Shown: one piece after another, positions 1-5,019 of the stretch | Numbering within the stretch: the first letter of the stretch is position 1 | Layout: every line of letters starts with the position of its first letter | From: Myxococcota bacterium | GTDB taxonomy: Bacteria > Myxococcota > Polyangia > GCA-2747355 > JAKLHH01 | Direction of reading: 5' to 3' | DNA: 5,019 nucleotides | NCBI GenBank assembly: GCA_022710245.1 | Contig: JAKLHH010000691.1 | Location: 1 to 5,019, forward strand | Program-made: the position numbers and the translations under genes | The notes under the pieces: generated by a model | The model's database searches: none | What the model was told of the DNA's origin: nothing | Seen by the model: only the letters and a program-made list of their open reading frames with translations

Positions 1-967
1 CCTTGTAGGCTGCCTCGCCGGCGAGGAAGTCGTACTCGCGCAGGCCCTGGCTGATCCCCCACTCGATGATCAGGGCGATGAAGTTGTCGCCCAGGTTGAG
101 CTCACGGTGACGCGGATCCCAGCCCCACTGGTAGCACCAGAGCTCGCCCCCGTAGACATAGTCGTAGCGCGCCGCGACCACCTCGCCCGCCAGCTCGAGG
201 AGCGCCAGCGCGAGCCAGCCTCGCGACGCGGCCTCGGCGCAGAAGCGGCGGTGGAAGCGGAGGTAGCGCTCGGAGCGGAAGCTCGCGCCCTGCTCCTGCC
301 AGCGCTCGCGGTTCAAGCGGATCAGCTCGTCGAGCGCGCGCTCGACCTCCACGTCGCGTCCGGCGAAGAGGACGCGCTGGGCGCCAGCACGCAGCAGGCG
401 GTTCCGCTTGTTCTTGTACTGCTTGCGGAAGCCCTGGCTCTTGCCTGCGAGGAAGTCCTCCAGGCTGGCGCCGAGCTCCGCGTAGGGCGAGTCGACCTCC
501 ACGCAGGGCTCCAGCCGCAGGTCCAGGTCGCTCAGCGTGCGCTCGATCGCGGACCGGTTCGGCGAGCTCGCGAGGACGCGCTCCAGCGCCAGGTGATCCC
601 AGCGGTGCGCGAGGGGGCCGACCAGGTGGCGGCAGAGCGCGCCGGCGATCTCGTCCTCGCGACCGCGCGCGACGATCAGGTCGAGGTACTCGGGGGTGAC
701 GTCGACCTCCTGCCCGAGGAACATCAGGCTACGGAAGAGGCGGCCCACGCGCTTCACCATCAGCGGCGCGATGCCGCAGAGCTCGCCGCGCTCGCGCACC
801 GCCACGACCAGCAGCTCGAAGTCGTCGCCGTAGACCTCCCACCAGGTGGTGATCCACTCCCAGGTGAGGAAGACGCAGTCGCTGCCGCTCGCCTGCAGCA
901 GGCGGTTCCAGTCCCCGGCGAGCGACTGCAGCCGGGCGCGATCCTCGATCAGCTCGAAGGTCAGCAC
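1..967 (-). CDS. CelD/BioF2-type GNAT family N-acyltransferase, 3' end beyond the window
   Basis: The first 322 residues are present; the frame is open to the left edge. The protein begins VLTFELIEDRARLQSLAGDW and contains CVFLTWEWITTWWEVYG (31-47), typical of the N-terminal half of CelD-like proteins. A beta strand VVAVRERGELCGIAPLM follows (54-70). A basic helix, FLAGKSQGFRKQYKNKRNRL (172-191), precedes the BioF2/Acetyltransf_6 GNAT region (about 180-310: ALDELIRLNRERW, GWLALALLELAGEVVAARYDY). The near-terminal EYDFLAGEAAYK (311-322) is a hallmark of the family, so only a short tail is probably missing. Members occur in polysaccharide, cellulose and exosortase-associated clusters and resemble FemAB transferases; most have no proven substrate. 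Here it is a candidate for moving the ACP-bound acyl group onto a sugar amine. Its GTG start overlaps the previous stop by 7 bases. The product is probably cytoplasmic; no membrane segment is visible. Confidence 0.88.
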   Translation of the reverse strand, partial: MLTFELIEDRARLQSLAGDWNRLLQASGSDCVFLTWEWITTWWEVYGDDFELLVVAVRERGELCGIAPLMVKRVGRLFRSLMFLGQEVDVTPEYLDLIVARGREDEIAGALCRHLVGPLAHRWDHLALERVLASSPNRSAIERTLSDLDLRLEPCVEVDSPYAELGASLEDFLAGKSQGFRKQYKNKRNRLLRAGAQRVLFAGRDVEVERALDELIRLNRERWQEQGASFRSERYLRFHRRFCAEAASRGWLALALLELAGEVVAARYDYVYGGELWCYQWGWDPRHRELNLGDNFIALIIEWGISQGLREYDFLAGEAAYK

Positions 968-2505
968 GGGGACGCAACCTCCGGCGCGAAGCACTGCTCC
1001 TCGAGCAGCTCGACCCGCCCGGGCGCCGGCTCACCAGCGAGACGCCGGGCGAGCACCGCGGCCACGCGCGCTGGCGCGAGCGCAGCCTGCCTCCCGAGCG
1101 GCGTGTTGGTGAGATCGGTGAGGAGGCGTGGGGGCCGCGCGATGAGGAAGCTCGCGCGCGGATGCTCGAGCGCCCCGACCCTGGCCAGCCCCTCGAGGGC
1201 CAGCTTCGCGGCCACGTAGTGCGGCCACTCCGGCACCGGCGACTGCACGGCGCTCGAGGAGATGAGCACGCACCAGCCCGCCTGGTCGGCCACGCAGTCG
1301 AGCAGCGCTGCCATGGGCGTTGCCGCCAGCGCCACGCTGCGGCTCACGTGCTCGACGATGCGGGGCGCGGCCCCGGGCTCCAGCCAGAGCGGGAGCAGCG
1401 GCGGGCAGGCGCTGCAGACCAGCAGGTCCAGGCGGCCGTGCTGGGCCAGGATGCGAGCCCTCGCCTCCTCGCACCAGGCCGCGTCCCCGGCGTCACCCTC
1501 CAGCGGCAGCACCTCGCCGGGCGCCCCCGCGGCGCGCGCCCTCAGCGCCTCGGCCTCCTCGCGTCCGCGCCGGTAGCCGGCGAGGACGGTGCAGCCCTGC
1601 AGCGCGAGCGCGTGGGCGATGGCGGCGCCGAGGCCGCGGCTGGCGCCCACGACCAGCGCCACGCGGCCGCGGCGCGACTCGCCGGCTGGGAGCAGCGCCT
1701 GCAGCTCCCCGCGCTCGTCAGCGGGGACGTCCTGCCGCACGAACGCCTGCAGGTCTGCTTGCGCGAGGGCAGCGCCGCCGAGCTTCAGCTCCGCCGTGAG
1801 CGAGAGGAGCTCGAAGCGGCGGTCGAGGCCGGTGACCCGCGCCGCGTACTCAAGGGAGCCCGTCCCCGCGTCTCCAGGCGGCCGGAAGCGGAGCGCGAGG
1901 CGCGAGAAGAGCGCGCGGCGACCGGGTAGCCTCATCCCGATCAGGTACGAGCAGGCCAGGAGCGCGGCGACCTGCACCGGCTCGACGCCGTGGCCAGCGA
2001 GGCCGAGCCGCGCGATCAGCGCCTCGAGCGCCGCCCTGTCGGGGCGGTAGGGGTTGGAGTCGGTGAGACCGGCCACCAGCTCCTCGCTGCGCAGGTCGGC
2101 GGCCTCCTCGTCCGGGCTTGGCCCCTCGGTGGCCAGCGCGCCGCCCTCCGCGGCCGCGCCGAAGCGAGCCGTCAGCCTGACCAGCAGACGACGCCCATCG
2201 ACCAGCCGCACCGCCAGTCGCTCGGGCGAGTCCTCGCTCACCTGCAGGGTGTAGGGCACGCCGACCAGCATCGGGTTGGGGAACTCGAGGACCGCGCTCT
2301 CCAGCCGGCCGGCGCGCGGTGAGCTGCGCCCGAGGCAGGCGAGCGCGCCGAGCACGCCGAAGACGACCGGCTCGCCGAAGGGGCTCCTCCGGGCGTACGC
2401 CTCGGAGAGGTGCAGCGGGTTGCGATCGCGGCTGGCGACGCTGAAGAGCTCCAGGTCGTCTCTGGAGAAGCACACCGCTCCCTGGCTCCTCGTGGGCAGG
2501 CTCAT
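961..2505 (-). CDS. MaoC-type hotdog / short-chain dehydrogenase (SDR) fusion, probable hydroxyacyl-ACP dehydratase-reductase
   Basis: A 514-residue fusion. Residues about 10-115 are a MaoC-like hotdog domain: FSRDDLELFSVASRDRNPLHLSEAYA (13-38) holds the hydratase D-x-N-P-x-H motif with D27 and H32, followed by the hotdog helix (about 47-59). A Glu/Ala-rich linker (about 117-143) leads to a probable second, degenerate hotdog (about 175-260, ACSYLIGMRLPG) without the motif. Residues 280-510 are an SDR: cofactor loop VGASRGLG (286-293), ISSS with S417 thirteen residues before Y430, and YVAAK (Y430, K434). R290 and the YRR after strand 2 favour NADPH. The usual NNAG motif is replaced by CSACPP (364-369). 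It probably reduces and hydrates or dehydrates a carrier-bound acyl group. The start is supported by AGGAG four bases upstream; its stop lies inside the next gene's first codons. Domains are confident; the substrate and direction are not. Confidence 0.9.
   Translation of the reverse strand: MSLPTRSQGAVCFSRDDLELFSVASRDRNPLHLSEAYARRSPFGEPVVFGVLGALACLGRSSPRAGRLESAVLEFPNPMLVGVPYTLQVSEDSPERLAVRLVDGRRLLVRLTARFGAAAEGGALATEGPSPDEEAADLRSEELVAGLTDSNPYRPDRAALEALIARLGLAGHGVEPVQVAALLACSYLIGMRLPGRRALFSRLALRFRPPGDAGTGSLEYAARVTGLDRRFELLSLTAELKLGGAALAQADLQAFVRQDVPADERGELQALLPAGESRRGRVALVVGASRGLGAAIAHALALQGCTVLAGYRRGREEAEALRARAAGAPGEVLPLEGDAGDAAWCEEARARILAQHGRLDLLVCSACPPLLPLWLEPGAAPRIVEHVSRSVALAATPMAALLDCVADQAGWCVLISSSAVQSPVPEWPHYVAAKLALEGLARVGALEHPRASFLIARPPRLLTDLTNTPLGRQAALAPARVAAVLARRLAGEPAPGRVELLEEQCFAPEVASPC
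978..982 (-). promoter_or_regulatory. Ribosome binding site of the GNAT gene
   Basis: The minus strand reads GGAGG, ten bases before the GTG at 967, inside the last codons of the MaoC/SDR gene. It is a full consensus core at an acceptable spacing. It is the main argument for a GTG start at 967, since no ATG is available near the beginning of the conserved domain. Confidence 0.5.
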
Positions 2506-2509
2506 GGCG

Positions 2510-2522
2510 CTCCTCTCAGGAG
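2510..2522 (-). promoter_or_regulatory. Ribosome binding site of the MaoC/SDR gene, contained in a small hairpin
   Basis: The Shine-Dalgarno sequence AGGAG (2514-2510) lies four bases before the ATG at 2505 and supports that start. Immediately upstream is its exact complement, CTCCT (2522-2518), separated by a GAG loop. CTCCT-GAG-AGGAG can therefore fold into a 5-bp stem with a three-base loop that covers the ribosome binding site. It directly follows the 7-bp hairpin. The pairing is read directly from the sequence; a regulatory effect is inference. Confidence 0.55.
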
Positions 2523-2543
2523 GCGGCCGCGCCGGACGGCCGC
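2523..2543 (-). repeat. Perfect 7-bp inverted repeat (hairpin) between ACP and MaoC/SDR genes
   Basis: On the minus strand GCGGCCG, seven bases, then CGGCCGC form a perfect 7-bp all-G/C stem starting five bases after the ACP stop codon. No T run follows, so it is not a standard intrinsic terminator. It could slow ribosomes, block 3' exonucleases or partly attenuate transcription. In DNA this GC-rich such a stem can arise by chance. The sequence is certain; the role is not. Confidence 0.5.
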
Positions 2544-2548
2544 ATCGG

Positions 2549-2800
2549 TCAGGCTGCGATCACACCCTTCGCCTCCAGCCAGGCGCGCAGCTTGCTGACG
2601 GTCGTCAGCTCCGGGATCCGCTGCGGATCGAACTGCACGCCGAACTCCGCCTCCAGGGCGAGGATCGCCTGCAGGTGGCCGAAGGAGTCCCAGCCCTCGA
2701 GCTTGCCGGCGCCCGTCTCGTCGCTGATCTGCTCCGGCGGGACGCCGAAGACATCGGCGAGGACCGAGCGGAGCCTGCTGGGTACGTTGCTCTGGGTCAT
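2549..2800 (-). CDS. Acyl carrier protein
   Basis: An 83-residue protein of normal ACP length. The 4'-phosphopantetheine attachment site is GWDSFGHLQ, with Ser39 as the modified residue; Phe replaces the usual Leu after Ser. Predicted helix I spans about residues 7-18 (RLRSVLADVFGV), helix II starts at Ser39 and runs through HLQAILALEAEFG, and the C-terminal helix is SKLRAWLEAKG (69-79). It would carry the acyl intermediate as a thioester in the cytoplasm. Its position between the FkbH-like gene and the MaoC/SDR gene makes it the likely partner of both. The start is well fixed: the FkbH stop codon is in the same frame only two codons upstream (TGA CCC ATG), so no earlier start can be used without stop readthrough. 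It could equally be called a stand-alone peptidyl-carrier-like protein, but the acidic helix II and the context favour ACP. Confidence 0.93.
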   Translation of the reverse strand: MTQSNVPSRLRSVLADVFGVPPEQISDETGAGKLEGWDSFGHLQAILALEAEFGVQFDPQRIPELTTVSKLRAWLEAKGVIAA

Positions 2801-2803
2801 GGG

Positions 2804-2808
2804 TCACC
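2804..2808 (-). promoter_or_regulatory. Weak ribosome binding site for the ACP, overlapping the FkbH stop codon
   Basis: The minus strand reads GGTGA, whose last three bases are the FkbH TGA stop, followed by CCC and the ACP ATG. GGTGA matches only the 3' part of an extended Shine-Dalgarno sequence and sits just three bases from the start. The ACP therefore probably depends on ribosomes terminating on FkbH. No stronger purine run is seen just upstream. Confidence 0.35.
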
Positions 2809-4744
2809 CGTTCTGCTCGAAGCGGATCCAGGGAGGCAGCGGGGGCGGTCCGCCGCGCAGGTCGAGCTGGAAGAGCGCGCCGCTGGCGCCCTCGATCGGC
2901 CCCAGCTCTGGCTCCAGCGGGACGAAGCCGTGGCTCGAGTAGAACGCGGCGCAGGGGGGGTTCTTCTTGGTCGGGATGTACTCGCCGATCAGGTGCGTGG
3001 CGCCCGCGGCGATCGCGCGCTCGCCCAGCCACCAGAGCAGCGCGCCCTCGATGTCGCGCCCGATCACGCGGCAGGAGAGGAGGAAGCTGTCGATCACGCA
3101 GAGCGGCCCCTGCATGCGGCAGAGCGCGACGCCGACCACCCCCGCGTCGCCGAAGCGGTCGCGGACGCGCAGCGCCCAGGCCTGACCGCCGGGCGCGGCG
3201 GCGAGGCGCTCGATGTCGCCTGCCGAGTGCCGGCGCGTGGTGAGGTTGAACTGGTTCGTCTTGCCGAGCAGCTGCGCGCTCCGCGAGAGCGGCGCCTCGA
3301 GCGCGCTGACCGCGGTGCAGACGATCTCCAGCGAGGCCAGGAACTCCTCGCGCGAGCCGGCGCCTGCCTCGAGCTCGGCGCGCTGGCGGTTCGCCTGGTA
3401 CTCCCGGACCCGCTGCCGGTCGTCGTCGGTGATCGCCAGCTGATCGAAGACGTCGAGCCAGGCGGAGACCTCGGGGGCGATGCGCCAGGGCTCGCCGGCA
3501 GGCACCTGGATCACCAGCACCTCGGGGAGCGCCTGTCGCACCTCGGCGCACTCCACCGGTGAGTCGTCGATGAAGACGAACGAGTCGAGCCCGAGCGAGA
3601 GCTCCTGCGCCAGCGCCCGCAGCGACTGCGACTTCGGCTCCCAGCCGATCTTGACGCCGGCGAAGTCCTCGAGCTTGAGGAGCAGGTCGCGCCCGCGGCG
3701 CTCGAAGGCCTCCTTCACGTCGCCCTCGTTGTTCTTGGAGGCGAGCGCGAGGAGGACACCTCGCCGCGAGAGGTGCAGCAGCAGCCGCTGGTACTCCTGG
3801 AAGCAGTTGCCCGGAAAGTCGCTGCCGGTGACGATCCCCTCCACGCCCTCCTCGCCGACGACGCCGCCCCAGAGGGTGTTGTCGAGGTCGCTGACGACCA
3901 CCTTGCGCGCGGGGAGGAAGAGCGGGCGCGCGGCGCGGACCAGCGCCTGCGCGTAGGCGGTGAAGCACTCGCTGGCCACCGCGAGGCGGGTCGAGCGGAA
4001 CATCCGCTCGTCGCGCCAGCGCGCGCGACCGCAGCGCGCCGCGACCAGGTCCTGATCGAAGAAGACCGCGTCCCCGGCCTCACGGCAGGCGGCGGCGAGC
4101 GCCTCGTTCACGTGCTGGATCGCCCAGCGCTCGCCGCGCACGAGGTTCGCGTCGGCCACGTCGCCGAGCACCGGCCGGTCGGGCAGCAGCAGCCCCTGGA
4201 CCAGCAGGCGGGCGCTGGAGTGCCGCCGCAGGCCGCCGACCAGCCCTGCCAGCCGCCGCGCGGCGGCCTCCGCCGCGCCGGCGATCTCCTCGGCCACACC
4301 GCCCGCGCAGGCGAGCGCGAGGTCGCCCGCCACGTCCTCGCGATCACAGAGGAGGAGCACCAGGTCGGGGCGCGCGGCGGCGAGGGTGCCGGCGGGGTTC
4401 ATCAGCTCCTCGGCGAAGGAGCCGTAGCCGCCGAGCTCGAGCTGCAGCCAGAGGCCGGCGGAGGCCGCCTGCGTCAGCAGGTGCGGCAGGAGCGGCTCGA
4501 TCGTCACCGAGCGCGCGCAGAAGACCTTGAGCGGCCTCAGGCCCGCCTTCGCGGCGCCCTCGGGCCCGAGCGCGTGCAGGCGCCCAGCGGCGTAGGCCAC
4601 GTCGGCGGGCTTCGGCGCCGCCGCGAGCAGCCGCCGCATGGCGGCCAGCAGGCCCGCCGGATCGCCGCGATCGGAGGCCTCCTTGATGCCCTGGCGAGCG
4701 CCGCCCCGCTCGTCGACGGTCACTTGCAGCCTGGGCTCGCTCAT
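2804..4744 (-). CDS. FkbH-like HAD-IIIC family protein (N-terminal domain + HAD + GNAT-like domain), probable glyceryl transferase/phosphatase
   Basis: Length is 646 residues. Residues about 70-275 match the alpha/beta N-terminal domain of long FkbH proteins (GGYGSFAEELMNP at 105-117, ARPDLVLLL at 124-132). The HAD core follows: motif I DLDNTLW (D286, D288, T290), motif II around S336 in ALASKNN, motif III K371 in GWEPKSQSL, and motif IV FIDD (D393, D394). The C-terminal GNAT-like region carries family hallmarks: GKTNQFNLTTRR (494-505), DSFLLSCRVIGRDIE (552-566) and EYIPTKKNPP (588-597). In characterised relatives such as OzmB, the protein takes 1,3-bisphosphoglycerate, forms an enzyme-bound phosphoglyceryl intermediate, dephosphorylates it and passes the glyceryl unit to an ACP. 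C558 in the LSCR motif is my candidate for the thioester residue. The protein is cytoplasmic; I see no signal peptide or membrane segment. The ACP gene lies three bases downstream in the same frame. The catalytic residues look intact. Substrate is inferred from the family; other C2-C4 acyl units are possible. Confidence 0.93.
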   Translation of the reverse strand: MSEPRLQVTVDERGGARQGIKEASDRGDPAGLLAAMRRLLAAAPKPADVAYAAGRLHALGPEGAAKAGLRPLKVFCARSVTIEPLLPHLLTQAASAGLWLQLELGGYGSFAEELMNPAGTLAAARPDLVLLLCDREDVAGDLALACAGGVAEEIAGAAEAAARRLAGLVGGLRRHSSARLLVQGLLLPDRPVLGDVADANLVRGERWAIQHVNEALAAACREAGDAVFFDQDLVAARCGRARWRDERMFRSTRLAVASECFTAYAQALVRAARPLFLPARKVVVSDLDNTLWGGVVGEEGVEGIVTGSDFPGNCFQEYQRLLLHLSRRGVLLALASKNNEGDVKEAFERRGRDLLLKLEDFAGVKIGWEPKSQSLRALAQELSLGLDSFVFIDDSPVECAEVRQALPEVLVIQVPAGEPWRIAPEVSAWLDVFDQLAITDDDRQRVREYQANRQRAELEAGAGSREEFLASLEIVCTAVSALEAPLSRSAQLLGKTNQFNLTTRRHSAGDIERLAAAPGGQAWALRVRDRFGDAGVVGVALCRMQGPLCVIDSFLLSCRVIGRDIEGALLWWLGERAIAAGATHLIGEYIPTKKNPPCAAFYSSHGFVPLEPELGPIEGASGALFQLDLRGGPPPLPPWIRFEQNG

Positions 4745-5019
4745 GGGCGCTCCCCCGTGCCGGTGCCCGCGGGTGCGGCCGGCGAGGCGGGTGCCGTCGC
4801 GGCCGGCGCGGCGTGCATGACCACGCGCGCCGGCACGCCCATCACGGTGGCGCCGGCGGGTACGTTGCTCATCACCAGCGAGTTGGCCGAGACCTTCGCC
4901 CCCGCGCCCACCTTCACCCTGCCGATGATCTTCGCCCCGGCCCCGACGTAGACCCCGTCCTCGAGGACGGGCGCGCCGCGCCGGCCCTGCGCCGAGGTGC
5001 CGATGGTGACCTGGTGGCC
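4741..5019 (-). CDS. Hexapeptide-repeat (LbH) acyltransferase, serine acetyltransferase-like, 5'-truncated by the window edge
   Basis: Only the last 92 residues and the TGA stop are present; the start lies beyond the right edge. The visible part opens with GHQVTIGTSAQG and continues through VYVGAGAKIIG, VKVGAGAKVSANS and VPAGATVMGVPARVV. This is the imperfect hexapeptide ladder and GVPAR closing motif of the left-handed beta-helix acyltransferases, closest to the CysE/serine-acetyltransferase branch. These enzymes form trimers and transfer an acetyl or acyl group from a CoA donor. In E. coli CysE the segment before VMIGAGAKI carries a catalytic His (GDRHPKI); here the equivalent stretch is GRRGAPV and has no His. 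True serine acetylation is therefore doubtful, and a sugar or other acyl acceptor is more likely, as in polysaccharide clusters. A tail of about 23 Ala/Pro/Thr-rich residues follows the fold and is probably disordered. Its stop overlaps the next gene's ATG (ATGA), which suggests translational coupling. Family is confident; substrate unknown. Confidence 0.88.
   Translation of the reverse strand, partial: GHQVTIGTSAQGRRGAPVLEDGVYVGAGAKIIGRVKVGAGAKVSANSLVMSNVPAGATVMGVPARVVMHAAPAATAPASPAAPAGTGTGERP
4750..4756 (-). promoter_or_regulatory. Ribosome binding site of the FkbH-like gene
   Basis: The minus strand reads GGGGGAG, followed by five bases (CGCCC) and then the ATG at 4744. This purine-rich site lies inside the last codons of the upstream acyltransferase. 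It supports the chosen start of the FkbH-like gene at 4744. The assignment rests on pattern and spacing only. Confidence 0.55.

Noticed and set aside
107..1219. Plus-strand open frame of 370 codons antisense to the GNAT gene and the MaoC/SDR gene
   Set aside because: No recognisable domain; composition rich in Ala, Arg, Glu and Val with no hydrophobic core pattern. It is the antisense shadow of two clear minus-strand families in GC-rich DNA.
2523..2543. Intrinsic terminator after the ACP gene
   Set aside because: The stem is strong but no T run follows on the minus strand and the next gene's ribosome binding site begins at once, so a full stop of transcription is unlikely.
2276..3562. Plus-strand open frame of 428 codons
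   Set aside because: Lies opposite the MaoC/SDR N-terminus, the ACP and the HAD/GNAT part of FkbH, all with strong motifs. Low-complexity product, no family match; a GC-driven shadow.
2502..3968. Minus-strand open frame of 488 codons in another frame over the FkbH and ACP genes
   Set aside because: Arg/Ala/Pro-rich product without motifs, fully overlapping FkbH and ACP frames that carry intact catalytic signatures.
2780..4870. Identical 13-base string gggtacgttgctc at 2780-2792 and 4858-4870
   Set aside because: Both copies encode Ser-Asn-Val-Pro in two unrelated proteins. One such match in 5 kb of biased composition is plausible by chance, and nothing around either copy is repeated.
3773..4951. 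Plus-strand open frame of 392 codons
   Set aside because: Antisense to the FkbH N-terminal half and the LbH acyltransferase; no domain recognisable, composition typical of shadows.
4741..5019. Genuine serine O-acetyltransferase (CysE) of cysteine biosynthesis
   Set aside because: The second CysE active-site His is replaced and the neighbours are acyl-modification genes, so the general LbH acyltransferase label is safer.

Overview
The window is very GC-rich (roughly 70% by eye), with strong G/C at third codon positions, so long open frames occur on both strands. Only the minus-strand frames carry recognisable protein families. The source is a GC-rich bacterium. A proteobacterial, myxobacterial or similar environmental lineage would fit, but nothing here fixes the taxon.

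All five genes lie on the minus strand, so they are read from the right end of the window to the left, and they look like one operon. In transcription order they are: (1) the C-terminal 92 residues of a left-handed beta-helix (hexapeptide repeat) acyltransferase resembling serine acetyltransferase, 5019-4741; (2) a 646-residue FkbH-like protein with an N-terminal domain, a HAD domain and a GNAT-like domain, 4744-2804; (3) an 83-residue acyl carrier protein, 2800-2549; (4) a 514-residue fusion of a MaoC-type hotdog region with a short-chain dehydrogenase/reductase (SDR), 2505-961; (5) the first 322 residues of a CelD/BioF2-type GNAT acyltransferase, 967 to the left edge. Genes 1/2 overlap by ATGA, genes 2/3 are separated by three bases and share a frame, genes 3/4 are separated by 43 bases containing two hairpins, and genes 4/5 overlap by 7 bases. 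No promoter, terminator, RNA gene, mobile element or CRISPR array was found, and no stretch over 50 bases is non-coding.

Inferred function: FkbH-family proteins divert a phosphorylated three-carbon unit (1,3-bisphosphoglycerate in characterised members) onto a carrier protein as a glyceryl thioester. The ACP next door is the obvious acceptor. The MaoC/SDR fusion could reduce and hydrate or dehydrate a carrier-bound acyl group. The two flanking acyltransferases could move an acyl group onto a sugar or other amine/hydroxyl acceptor. The set therefore looks like a compact cassette that makes and transfers an unusual short hydroxyacyl group, probably to decorate a surface glycan, exopolysaccharide or glycoprotein. 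The window has no ketosynthase, acyl-ACP ligase, phosphopantetheinyl transferase or glycosyltransferase, so the product cannot be named.
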